From NCBI GenBank assembly GCA_964385635.1, contig CAYLPU010000016.1, positions 1 through 64,000 of the forward strand: a DNA stretch of 64,000 nt, read 5' to 3'. A program made the translations under genes and the position numbers. The notes beneath the pieces were generated by a model. The model was not told the DNA's origin and made no database searches. It saw nothing but the letters and a program-made list of their open reading frames with translations. Shown piece by piece: positions 16,793 to 24,876 of this stretch. The stretch's first letter is position 1. Each line of letters opens with the position of its first letter. Source of the stretch: CAYLPU01 sp964385635. GTDB lineage: Bacteria > Chloroflexota > Anaerolineae > B4-G1.

Positions 16793-18181
16793 ATGACGGG
16801 CATCCTGATCAGGAATGGCTTCATTGCCACCATGAATAGGCGGGGAACGGTTTACCGCCGCGGCAGCCTGTACATAAAGGATGACAGGATCGTCGAGGTG
16901 GGAAACGAAGTGAACATTCCCCACAACCCCGAATGTGTGATCAACGCTGAACACAAGGTGGTACTCCCCGGCCTCGTAAACGCACACGCTCATCTCCAGC
17001 AGTATTTCCGGGGTGTCTACGAGCTTATCGGTGAGTTCTACAAAGTCAACCTTCCCCTGGAGGGCTACCGTCGTCCCGACGACATGGAGCACCTGGGCCT
17101 CGCTTCCTGCGCTGAGTTCATCTACGGCGGCTGTACAACCGCCATGGTCATTTACACCTATCCCGACGGCTTCGCCAGGGCCGTGGAAGAGGCTGGCAAC
17201 AGGGTGATATTGGCCGCCGACATCGAGGAGGTAGACCTGAACAGGCTGGGGGAGGGAGTCTACGAGTATCTCCCCGACAAAGGTGCGGCTGCCTTCAAGC
17301 GAGCCACAGACCTCTACAGGAACTGGCACGGGAAAGCAGAGGGGCGCATAACCACCATCATGGCCCCCAAAGCCCCCGATCTCGTGACAGCCGAAACCTA
17401 TCTGAAGTGTAAGGAATTCGCAGAGAGGCATGGGCTGAGGATGACCACGCACCTTTCCCAGAGCTGGCGGGAGGTCAAGCAGGTTGAGAAATTGTATGGG
17501 AAGACACCGCCTCAGCACCTACACGATCTTGGCATCCTCGACACCCAACTCACCGCTGCCCACTGCACCTACGCCACAGAGAAAGATACCCGGCTCATAG
17601 CAAGCGCCGGTACAGGCATTCTCCACTGCCGAGCCATCACCAATCCACTTGTCCGCTGGATGGACATGGGCATCCCTGTCGGCCTGGGGACCGACGACTA
17701 CCACCACGATATGCTCCAGCTCCTAAGGCAGAACATAGCCGGCCAGGCTGCTCGGGCTCGTCTGATCGAGGGGGCCGAAGAGATGCTGGCCAGTGACCCC
17801 AGCACCTTTCGCCCCACCTTCTACGAACTCATTGAGTTAGCGACCAGGCGGGGGGCTGAAACCCTGGGCATCGGTAGAGAAGTAGGTTCGCTGGAGCCAG
17901 GGAAAAAGGCCGACATCATTATTATCAACATGCATAATCCCTACCTGACCCCTACCAAAGATCCCCTCACCAGTATCGTCCTCTACGGATCATCGGCGGA
18001 TATCGACACAGTCATCGTAGACGGAAGAATACTGAAAAGGGACGGGGTACTCATCAGCATAGACATGAAGCAGGCCCTTACTGCTGCTCAGAGCAGGGTC
18101 GAGCAAATCATAGGCAGATTTTTCCAAGAACATCCCGACCAGAGGGAAGCATGGGAGGAAAAAGTCCCATATATGAAGTAA
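16793..18181 (+). CDS. Amidohydrolase, AtzA/SsnA-type (ATZ/TRZ) family
   Basis: The 462-residue protein belongs to the chlorohydrolase/aminohydrolase branch of the amidohydrolases (guanine, cytosine and S-adenosylhomocysteine deaminase types). It has PGLVNAHAHLQQ with the HxH ligands, TTHLSQS, AAHCTY and GTDDYHHDM with the catalytic Asp, and the C-terminal LEPGKKADIIIINM of the beta-sandwich. Such enzymes deaminate or hydrolyse heterocyclic or guanidino substrates using one metal ion. It starts 28 bases after the previous amidohydrolase, with TTGAGAGGCC as a weak ribosome site. It is not a near paralogue of the other two. Confidence 0.8.
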   Translation: MTGILIRNGFIATMNRRGTVYRRGSLYIKDDRIVEVGNEVNIPHNPECVINAEHKVVLPGLVNAHAHLQQYFRGVYELIGEFYKVNLPLEGYRRPDDMEHLGLASCAEFIYGGCTTAMVIYTYPDGFARAVEEAGNRVILAADIEEVDLNRLGEGVYEYLPDKGAAAFKRATDLYRNWHGKAEGRITTIMAPKAPDLVTAETYLKCKEFAERHGLRMTTHLSQSWREVKQVEKLYGKTPPQHLHDLGILDTQLTAAHCTYATEKDTRLIASAGTGILHCRAITNPLVRWMDMGIPVGLGTDDYHHDMLQLLRQNIAGQAARARLIEGAEEMLASDPSTFRPTFYELIELATRRGAETLGIGREVGSLEPGKKADIIIINMHNPYLTPTKDPLTSIVLYGSSADIDTVIVDGRILKRDGVLISIDMKQALTAAQSRVEQIIGRFFQEHPDQREAWEEKVPYMK

Positions 18182-18246
18182 CTCCAAGGGCTCCAGGTGT
18201 TCCAAATCAGTTATCCGCCTTTAGATCTGAGATAGGAGAGAGAAAA

Positions 18247-18750
18247 ATGATGCTGGACATAATCAAATCCCGAAGAAGCGTCAGGCACTTCCTGAAGACG
18301 CCTATTCCATCTGAAGTCCTTTCCTCCCTGTTGGAAGCAGCCAGGTGGGCGCCCAGTGGGGGCAATAATCAACCTTGGCTGTTTGTGGTCGTTCGGGAGC
18401 AGACCAATATCCAGAAGATCAAGATGTTCTCCCCGGGCCTGCCGGGCGACCCCACTGCACTGCTTGTTCTGTGCAGTGACCCGTCAGCCGGAGAAACGAC
18501 TGCCATTATGGACATCTCCATGGCCGCCCAGAACGTGATGCTAACTGCGACTGAGACGGGATTGGGATCCTGTGTGATTCGGTCATTCAACCAAAAGGCT
18601 CTTCAGTCACTGCTGAATCTGCCGTCACATGTGATGCCAGAACTGGTCATCTCACTGGGCTACCCTGCCAAGCCAGCCAGGATTCCAGGCCGGCGTCCAA
18701 TCGAGGATCTCGTCCACTGGGAGGAATATGGAGGACGTTCAAGTGAATAG
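18247..18750 (+). CDS. Nitroreductase family oxidoreductase
   Basis: This 167-residue FMN-dependent protein of the nitroreductase superfamily opens IIKSRRSVRHFLKTPIP, has the FMN-binding AARWAPSGGNNQPW, and later ISMAAQNVMLTATETGLGSCVI and LVISLGYPAKPA. Physiological roles in the family include enone and heterocycle reduction. I start at 18247 after AGGAGAG; the ATG at 18250 is equally possible. The frame is open to 18151, but that part overlaps the amidohydrolase and is not family-like. The next gene overlaps its 3' end by 23 bases. Confidence 0.85.
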   Translation: MMLDIIKSRRSVRHFLKTPIPSEVLSSLLEAARWAPSGGNNQPWLFVVVREQTNIQKIKMFSPGLPGDPTALLVLCSDPSAGETTAIMDISMAAQNVMLTATETGLGSCVIRSFNQKALQSLLNLPSHVMPELVISLGYPAKPARIPGRRPIEDLVHWEEYGGRSSE

Positions 18751-19036
18751 TGACCAGATGGCATCAGGAGTGATAAGCCTTACATGCTTCTTGGCCGTCA
18801 GCGCCAGAGGACTGATGGACGAGCCCAAGATTTACGGTCCGATGAGATTGATGGAAGCAACGCACAAACTGATCGACCAGGCTGAAGACTGCGGCATCCA
18901 TCATGAACTGCTGGCAGAAGTGGCGAAACGGATAGAAGAATACCCTCTCGATGACCTGCCCAAAGGCCAGGAAGAGTTCATTAGATTCATGGATGACCTC
19001 GTCGCCCTTCTCGCCACATGGGTGAGACAATCCTAA
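18728..19036 (+). CDS. DUF6092-like small protein
   Basis: The 102-residue, mostly helical protein has SLTCFLAVSARGLMDEPKIYGPMRLMEAT near the N-terminus. This resembles my recollection of DUF6092, a family of unknown function; I could not check it. No membrane segment or catalytic motif is apparent. The gene overlaps the nitroreductase by 23 bases and uses a GGAGGA site inside that gene, so the two are translationally coupled. It may be a small accessory or structural subunit. Confidence 0.5.
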   Translation: MEDVQVNSDQMASGVISLTCFLAVSARGLMDEPKIYGPMRLMEATHKLIDQAEDCGIHHELLAEVAKRIEEYPLDDLPKGQEEFIRFMDDLVALLATWVRQS

Positions 19037-19049
19037 ACCCTACGCTCGC

Positions 19050-19151
19050 GAAAAAAATGGAGCCCAAGATATTGTCGCCGAAATGCTGGTCAGGGCCAGG
19101 TTGTCCCAGAGCAAGGCCGCCTTTATCCACCCGAGTACGCTGGGTAGTTAG
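19050..19151 (+). pseudogene. Relic of an Asp/Glu racemase 3' end
   Basis: In the frame ending with the stop at 19149-19151, the bases from 19071 read IVAEMLVRARLSQSKAAF. The intact racemase-like gene at 9003-9677 ends ILVAEMIIRARLS, and the two match at the DNA level too. Upstream of about 19050 the similarity fades and no start is available. This looks like the leftover of a deleted third racemase gene placed just before the first proline-racemase-family gene. Confidence 0.55.
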
Positions 19152-19174
19152 AGTGGTGAGCCAAAGGAGAAGGA

Positions 19175-20209
19175 ATGAAATTCAAGAGGCTGTTGTCAGC
19201 AATTGATTCTCACGCTGCGGGCAGTCCAGAGAGGATCGTTGTCAGCGGGATGCCACCCATCCCAGGCAACACTATGCTGGAGAAGATGAAGTACATGTGC
19301 AATAACTTGGACCACCTCCGTACGTTGCTGGTCCATGAACCTCGGGGCCACGGCAATATGTACGCTGCCATCGTTGTTCCACCTACTGTAGAAGAAGCAG
19401 ACTTTGGAGTGCTGTATCTGGAGGTAGGTGGCTACCCAACGATGTGCGGCCACGGGACAATAGCTGTCTGCACCGTGTTGGTAGAGACTGGCTTCGTGGA
19501 GGCTAAGGAGCCCGAAACCGAGATTGTCCTTGATACTCCCGCTGGACTCGTGCGGGCTAAGGTGGCTGTGCAGGAGGGGGAGGTAGAGTCAGTCATCATT
19601 AAAAATGTTCCCTCCTTCCTGTATGAAGCGGACGTTGAGGTGAATGTCCCGGACCTGGGGCGGGTGAAGGTAGATATTGCTTACGGAGGAAATTTCTGCG
19701 CCATTTTGCCAGCAGAGAGTGTGGGGCTGGAGGTAGTGCCCGACTATGCGAATGAACTGATAGCCTGTGGAACCAAAATCTGGCAGGCGGTTAATGAACA
19801 GGTCGAGGTCCATCATCCTGAAAAGCCAGAGATAGACTGTGTAAACTATGTAGAGTTTTCCGCTCCAGCCACCCATCCCAAAGCAACGATGAAGAACGCC
19901 GTGGTGGCGCCACCGGCACCGGCTAGTATGGATCGATCTCCCTGCGGAACCGGGACGAGCGCCAAGATGGCTGCACTCCACGCGAAAGGAAGGCTCAGCC
20001 TGGGCGAAGAGTTCGTCCATGAAAGCATCATAGGTAGCCTATTCTACGGAAGGCTCATAGAGGAGACCAAAGTAGGGGAGTATGCGGCTGTGATCCCGAC
20101 CATCAGGGGGAGTGCCTATATCACGGGCATCCACCAGTTCGTGCTCGATCCAAGAGACCCATTTCCTGCTGGCTTCCTCCTGGGAAAACAGGAGAAGCCT
20201 TACAACTGA
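19175..20209 (+). CDS. Proline racemase family enzyme, paralogue 1
   Basis: The 344-residue protein belongs to the cofactor-independent proline racemase / hydroxyproline epimerase / trans-3-hydroxyproline dehydratase family. Both catalytic Cys residues are present, in MCGHGT and in DRSPCGTGTSAKMA, which favours a racemase or epimerase over the dehydratase, where one Cys is Thr or Ser. The N-terminal motif is SHAAGSPERIVVSG, where most members have HTxGxPxRVV. This may alter substrate binding. AAAGGAGAAGG precedes the ATG. It is followed 8 bases later by the dehydratase-like gene, and the two are probably an operon. A second family member lies at 26680. Confidence 0.88.
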   Translation: MKFKRLLSAIDSHAAGSPERIVVSGMPPIPGNTMLEKMKYMCNNLDHLRTLLVHEPRGHGNMYAAIVVPPTVEEADFGVLYLEVGGYPTMCGHGTIAVCTVLVETGFVEAKEPETEIVLDTPAGLVRAKVAVQEGEVESVIIKNVPSFLYEADVEVNVPDLGRVKVDIAYGGNFCAILPAESVGLEVVPDYANELIACGTKIWQAVNEQVEVHHPEKPEIDCVNYVEFSAPATHPKATMKNAVVAPPAPASMDRSPCGTGTSAKMAALHAKGRLSLGEEFVHESIIGSLFYGRLIEETKVGEYAAVIPTIRGSAYITGIHQFVLDPRDPFPAGFLLGKQEKPYN

Positions 20210-20217
20210 GGAGAACT

Positions 20218-21888
20218 ATGATAACAGGACAGAGTAATCTGTTCGTCGGCCCAGAGGCTGCTCATCGGCGGCAGATATACAAGGGAGCCGGCTATATGGA
20301 CGACGATTTCGGTAAGCCGCATATCGGGGTGGCAAATGCGTGGTCAGAAGCGTCGCCGGCTCACAGACATTTGAGAGAGTTGGCAGAGTGTGTCAAGGCA
20401 GGGATTTGGCAAGCGGGCGGGGTTCCGTTCGAGTTTGGCGTATTTGCCACCTGTGGAAACATTCCCATAGGGACGGAGAACCTGAAATATGAACTGGCCA
20501 TCCGTGACGCTCTGGCGGCCTCAATCGAGATCATGGCCAAGGTTCACCACTTTGATGGACTTATCTTGCTGGCGTCGTGTGATAGCATCATTCCTGGTCA
20601 GTTGATGGGAGCAGCCAGAGCGAACCTACCATCGATTATGGTGACTGGTGGGCCTATGCTGGCAGGGGAATGGCGCGAGGGCGTTGTGCTCCCGCCGGAC
20701 GTGAACGAGGCCGTTTTCGGCGCTCTTCCTCTCGGGCACATCACCGAGCAGGATTTGCTAGAGATGGAGAACTGTGCATGTCCGAGTGTGGGATCCTGTC
20801 CTGTGATGGGGACGGCCAACACGATGCAGATTTTGACCGAGGCCATGGGAATGGCCCTGTCTGGCTCGGCGACGATTCCCCCAATTCTAGCGGACAAGCG
20901 GAGAGCATCTCGGAAGTCTGGCCGGAAGATCGTTGAGTTGGTGGAGAGAGGAATCCGGCTATCGGACATTCTCGATGAGAGAGCCTTGAGGAATGCCATC
21001 GCCACTAACGCAGCGATTGGCGGCTCGACGAACGCTCCTCTCCACATTATGAGCATAGGCAGAGAACTTGGGATCGAGATAGAGTTGGAACTATTCGACG
21101 AAATCAGCAGAAAAACGCCGCTTTTGGCCTCTGTTGTACCCAACGGTCCTCATACAATGATTGACTTCTACAGAGCAGGGGGTGTACCTGCGTTGCTGAA
21201 GGAGTTGGATGGTCTCATCGATACAAGTGCGCTGACGGTCGACGGAAGAACTATTGGCGATAACCTCCAAGAGATCAAAGGCACTTGTGGGGAGGCCATT
21301 TCCACCTTAGATAACCCGGTGCAAGCGGAGGGAGGGCTGGCAGTTCTGAGGGGGAACATAGCGCCACGTGGTGCTATTGCCCGCACGTCTGCGATCAAAC
21401 CGGAGATGTTAGTACACAGGGGGACGGCCAAGACTTTCAACAGCGATCGAGATGCGTGGAAAGCGATTGTGGAGGGCAAGATTCAGCCGGGCGACGTGGT
21501 GGTGGTGCGGTATGAAGGACCGAAGGGTGCACCTGGGATGATGGAGGTGATGCTATCCACGGACGCCCTGTACAGCATAGGTCTGGAAGGCTCAGTGGGG
21601 CTGATCACAGACGGACGGTTCTCCGGGTTCAATCGCGGGCCGATCATAGGACACGTTTCGCCGGAAGCAATGGAAGGGGGCATCATTGCAATCATCGAAG
21701 ATGGCGACATGATCGAGATGGATATCCCTGGGCGCCAGTTGAATGTGGAACTCTCGGAGGAAGAGATTGCACGGCGATTGAAGAATTGGCGACCACCAGA
21801 GCCGAAGACGAAGACCGGATTCCTGGCCCTCTATGCACAAATGACGCTGCCAGCCGAGCAGGGCGCTGCTATGCAGAAATGGAGTTGA
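20218..21888 (+). CDS. IlvD/Edd family dehydratase, atypical metal site
   Basis: The 556-residue protein is of the dihydroxy-acid dehydratase / sugar-acid dehydratase family, Fe-S enzymes that remove water from 2,3-dihydroxy acids. Candidate cluster ligands are Cys79 (FATCGN), Cys121 (ASCDS) and Cys194 (GSCPVMGTANTM), and the base-bearing GRFSGFNRGPIIGHVSPEA is intact. In characterised IlvD the motif is CDK, where the Lys is carbamylated to bind Mg; here it is CDS with Ser123. This suggests a different metal site or substrate. The N-terminus LFVGPEAAHRRQIYKGAGYMDDDFGKPHIGV is also unlike housekeeping IlvD. The neighbour is a proline-racemase-family gene, so a hydroxy amino acid or hydroxy acid substrate is plausible. 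Confidence 0.8.
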   Translation: MITGQSNLFVGPEAAHRRQIYKGAGYMDDDFGKPHIGVANAWSEASPAHRHLRELAECVKAGIWQAGGVPFEFGVFATCGNIPIGTENLKYELAIRDALAASIEIMAKVHHFDGLILLASCDSIIPGQLMGAARANLPSIMVTGGPMLAGEWREGVVLPPDVNEAVFGALPLGHITEQDLLEMENCACPSVGSCPVMGTANTMQILTEAMGMALSGSATIPPILADKRRASRKSGRKIVELVERGIRLSDILDERALRNAIATNAAIGGSTNAPLHIMSIGRELGIEIELELFDEISRKTPLLASVVPNGPHTMIDFYRAGGVPALLKELDGLIDTSALTVDGRTIGDNLQEIKGTCGEAISTLDNPVQAEGGLAVLRGNIAPRGAIARTSAIKPEMLVHRGTAKTFNSDRDAWKAIVEGKIQPGDVVVVRYEGPKGAPGMMEVMLSTDALYSIGLEGSVGLITDGRFSGFNRGPIIGHVSPEAMEGGIIAIIEDGDMIEMDIPGRQLNVELSEEEIARRLKNWRPPEPKTKTGFLALYAQMTLPAEQGAAMQKWS

Positions 21889-21892
21889 CGTT

Positions 21893-21930
21893 TTGACATC
21901 AGCCGCTGTGGACAACATAATTATGTATAA
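21893..21930 (+). promoter_or_regulatory. Promoter and candidate self-operator of the GntR gene
   Basis: TTGACA at 21893-21898, a 17-base spacer and CATAAT at 21916-21921 form a near-consensus promoter. The -10 lies in CATAATTATG, followed by TGTATAAG at the same side as in the other two island promoters (2516 and 22668). The shared TATAAT...TGTATAAG pattern suggests the GntR protein controls its own gene. Confidence 0.65.
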
Positions 21931-21971
21931 GTCAAGCTCTTTTTAGCACGATACCTGAGTGAGGTGGAAAA

Positions 21972-22655
21972 ATGAAGGTACCACTCCCCAAGGCAACAAG
22001 CGGAAGAGTTCTAGCAGATTGGGTGACTGCAAGTCTTCGACAGGCGATTCTCGATGGCCACTTCGACTCTGGTGAGAAGATTGATCAGGATCTCATAGCG
22101 GAGGAGTTGGAGGTCAGTCGCACGCCGGTTCGCGAGTCCTTGAAGGTGCTAGAATCCGAAGGATTTGTCGAGATTCGCCCCCACCGTGGCGCGTTCATCG
22201 CAACGATCTCCCGCCAGGATATTCATGAAATCTGTGAGATCCGCGGATTGCTCGAGTCACAGGCAGTGAGACAAGCAACCCCTGTGATCCCCGAGTCCGC
22301 CCTCGATGGAATGGGGAGGTCTCTCAACGAGACTCAGATACGGTTTGAAGCCGGAGATATAGCCGGGCACTTTGAAAGCGATGTCTATTTCCATGAGACA
22401 ATCGCCAGATTTGCCGAGAACAAACTACTCCAGGAACTGTTAGATAGCCTCACGAACCGCATCGCTAGACTTCGGCAGTTTGCACAACAACAACCAGGAG
22501 ATCACCTGGTTGAGTCTTTCAAAGAACACCATGCCATCCTTCAGGCCATGCGACGACGTGATCCAGAGGCAGCGGCCAAGGCAATGAGGATTCATTTAGA
22601 AAGATCAGCACTCCGGCTACAGGAGTTTGCAGATCAACCTGAGTTTTCTCTCTGA
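21972..22655 (+). CDS. GntR family transcriptional regulator, FCD subfamily
   Basis: The 227-residue regulator has an N-terminal winged helix with LRQAILDGHFDSGEKIDQDLIAEELEVSRTPVRESLKVLESEGFVEIRPHRGAFI, the GntR signature. The C-terminal all-helical FCD ligand domain contains EICEIRGLLESQAVR, FHETIARFAENKLL and EHHAILQAMRRRDPEAA. The spaced Asp/His residues there usually bind a metal that contacts a carboxylate effector, so the inducer is probably an organic or amino acid of the pathway. GAGGTGG precedes the ATG. Its own promoter and the one just after the gene share an AT-rich inverted repeat, as does the promoter at 2516, so it probably represses all three. Confidence 0.92.
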   Translation: MKVPLPKATSGRVLADWVTASLRQAILDGHFDSGEKIDQDLIAEELEVSRTPVRESLKVLESEGFVEIRPHRGAFIATISRQDIHEICEIRGLLESQAVRQATPVIPESALDGMGRSLNETQIRFEAGDIAGHFESDVYFHETIARFAENKLLQELLDSLTNRIARLRQFAQQQPGDHLVESFKEHHAILQAMRRRDPEAAAKAMRIHLERSALRLQEFADQPEFSL

Positions 22656-22667
22656 TTATGGAGCCGC

Positions 22668-22708
22668 TTGACAGCAGGCATTTTATATAGTATAATTTAT
22701 ATTGTATA
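22668..22708 (+). promoter_or_regulatory. Sigma-70 promoter with operator-like palindrome, second site
   Basis: TTGACA at 22668-22673, a 17-base spacer and TATAAT at 22691-22696. From about 22681 to 22710 the sequence is nearly identical to 2530-2559, while the -35 spacer starts differ. The arms TTATATAGTATAA and TTATATTGTATAA pair with two mismatches. This is the best evidence in the window for a shared operator. Confidence 0.78.
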
Positions 22709-22785
22709 AGAAATCTGCCCTCCGCCGTTTCCAACCCTTTTCTGCTGATCGTGTATCGTTATCGCTTCGCTGTTCGGAGTACAAC

Positions 22786-23769
22786 ATGTCACCGCCTGGT
22801 TCGCAAACCCCCACCTTCCGGCCTGTAGACGTCTGGACCGCCCGGTCACGTCTCAAGAACCTGATCTTGCGCACGCCGCTGCTCTTCTCACCCGCCCTCA
22901 GCCGGAGGACTGGCTGCCAACTCTACATGAAGATGGAATGCTGGCAACTGTGCGGTTGCTTCAAGATCCGCGGGGCGATCAATATGGTTTCCGCTCTGAC
23001 CCCCAGCGAGAGAAGTCGTGGCTTGGTGACTTGCTCCAGCGGCAACCACGGTGCTGCTCTGGCCTATGCGGCGAGCATCTTCGGTCGCCCGCCGACGAAG
23101 GTTTTCTTGCCCACACACGCTGACCCGAACAAGGTGGACAAACTGAAAGCTCTGGGCGCCGAAGCGGTATTGCACGGCATAGATTTCCTGGAGGCCTTAG
23201 ACGAGGCCCTACAGTATGCCAAAGATAGCGGCGGAATCTACGTCCACTCGCACAGCCATCCGCTGATCATCGCCGGTCAAGGGACGATCGGCCTGGAAAT
23301 CATGGAGGACCTGCCCGATGTGCAGATGATCCTCGTGCCGATTGGCGGCGGGGGACTGATCTCTGGCATCGCGACGGCTGTCAAATCTGCCACCGCACAG
23401 GTGAGAGTGGTAGGAGTGGAAGCGACTGCCGCACCTGGGGCCTATCTCTCTTTCCGTGATGGTCGCTGTCACGAGCGGGTTGACATCCGACCCTCGGTTG
23501 CTGACGGACTGATGGGCACCCTGACCCCCTTGACCTGGGAGATATCGCGTAACCTGGTTGAAGGGGTCAAACTGGTGGAAGAAGATGAGATCATCCAGGC
23601 GATGCGAGTGTTCCAGCAGGATGAGCAATTGATGGTCGAAGGCTCCGCATCGGTAGGCCTGGCGGCGATCCTGAGCGGCAAAATCGACGTGCAAGGTCAG
23701 AAAGTAGTTCTGGTCCTGACGGGGCGCAATATAGATGCCAGTAAATACAACATGCTGGTCAATTCTTAA
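22786..23769 (+). CDS. Threonine dehydratase-like PLP enzyme
   Basis: The 327-residue enzyme is a fold-type II PLP protein of the threonine/serine dehydratase or serine racemase group. It has the PLP lysine in CFKIRGAIN, the substrate loop CSSGNHGAAL, the phosphate loop IGGGGLISG and a C-terminal LVLTGRNID. There is no regulatory ACT domain, so it resembles catabolic enzymes. The frame is open back to 22702, but the promoter -10 is at 22691, so I start at the ATG at 22786 after CGGAGT. It may deaminate a hydroxy amino acid to a 2-oxoacid, feeding the oxidoreductase encoded downstream. Confidence 0.82.
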   Translation: MSPPGSQTPTFRPVDVWTARSRLKNLILRTPLLFSPALSRRTGCQLYMKMECWQLCGCFKIRGAINMVSALTPSERSRGLVTCSSGNHGAALAYAASIFGRPPTKVFLPTHADPNKVDKLKALGAEAVLHGIDFLEALDEALQYAKDSGGIYVHSHSHPLIIAGQGTIGLEIMEDLPDVQMILVPIGGGGLISGIATAVKSATAQVRVVGVEATAAPGAYLSFRDGRCHERVDIRPSVADGLMGTLTPLTWEISRNLVEGVKLVEEDEIIQAMRVFQQDEQLMVEGSASVGLAAILSGKIDVQGQKVVLVLTGRNIDASKYNMLVNS

Positions 23770-23813
23770 TCTAGCAGTTGCTCCGATACTGATGAATTCA
23801 TAGGAGGACGATT

Positions 23814-24860
23814 GTGACAGCATTACAAGAAGGTCGTTCGCTAGAATTGACGCAAGAACTGCTCAGGGGAGCAATAGACATCCACGTTCACCCAGGGCCA
23901 CATCTCAAAAGCAGTCCACGAAGGATGGATCCGATTGAAGCTGCGATTGAAGCCCGGGATGCTGGCATGCGAGCAATTGTGCTCAAGGACGTCTTTGAGA
24001 TGAGCAATGGGATTGCTTGGTTGGTTAACCGGCATGTCCCCAATTTTACAGTCTACGGCGGTCTGATATTGAATACCGTCTATGGCGGCATGAACCCCCG
24101 CGCCTTTAAGACCGCAATATACTATGGCGATGGCGCCAAATATCTTGATTTTGGCGCTCACTCAACCTATTATCAGGCCGCCAAAGAGGGCCGTACGATC
24201 GACGGAAAGTTCGTCGCGCTTAGCAATCTATACCCCAAGTTCAAGACAGAAGAGTTAGATCGCTGTATCCGTATACCGGTCGACCAAGAGCCAGGGCCAG
24301 AGTTAGACGAGATTTTACAACTGCTCGCTGCTAATCCCCATATTTATATGGACACGGGCCACGTCTCCGCAGAGGAAGCAGTACGCTTGGTTGATCTTAA
24401 AGAGAAATATGGTTACGAGAGAGTGGTCGTATCCGGCTCTGTGACCAAGATCGCAACAATGGAACAGCTTAAACACATGGCTGATAAAGGCGCACTGATC
24501 GAGATCTCTTTAGCCGCCTACACAGCGCCGCAGATGATTCCTCTGACTCACTACTACATCGAAAAGGAATACGCATCGATTGATGAAGGAATGACTGCGA
24601 CACCCGGAAGTGGCATCAGAGAAATTGCCGAGCAAATCCAGGACTTGGGTGCAGGGCACTGTGTTATGTCAACTGATTTTGGCCGGTATGCGCTATCAAC
24701 ACCGGTTGAAGGGTTACGCCAGTTTATTGCCTGTATGTTGGACCTGGGCATTTCTGCGGAAGACATCCGCACGATGGTAAAGACCAATCCCGAGTGGTTG
24801 TTGGGGCTGGAGCCGATAGATCCTGAGGAATTTCCCCTTGTAGCTGCGGAACAGGATTAA
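23814..24860 (+). CDS. DUF6282 family protein, amidohydrolase-like
   Basis: The 348-residue protein begins with GTG at 23814 after AGGAGG. Early residues GAIDIHVHPGPHLKSSPR give an HxH pair, then DAGMRAIVLKDVFEM, PNFTVYGGLILN and VYGGMNPRAF, which I recognise as the DUF6282 pattern. Later come HIYMDTGHVSAEEAVRLV and MSTDFGRYALSTPVEGLRQFI with possible metal-binding His and Asp. These suggest a TIM-barrel metallohydrolase, possibly an amide or lactone hydrolase, but no reaction is established to my knowledge. It lies 44 bases after the PLP enzyme and 16 before the next gene. Confidence 0.7.
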   Translation: MTALQEGRSLELTQELLRGAIDIHVHPGPHLKSSPRRMDPIEAAIEARDAGMRAIVLKDVFEMSNGIAWLVNRHVPNFTVYGGLILNTVYGGMNPRAFKTAIYYGDGAKYLDFGAHSTYYQAAKEGRTIDGKFVALSNLYPKFKTEELDRCIRIPVDQEPGPELDEILQLLAANPHIYMDTGHVSAEEAVRLVDLKEKYGYERVVVSGSVTKIATMEQLKHMADKGALIEISLAAYTAPQMIPLTHYYIEKEYASIDEGMTATPGSGIREIAEQIQDLGAGHCVMSTDFGRYALSTPVEGLRQFIACMLDLGISAEDIRTMVKTNPEWLLGLEPIDPEEFPLVAAEQD

Positions 24861-24876
24861 GAAGGAGATTAGAGCT

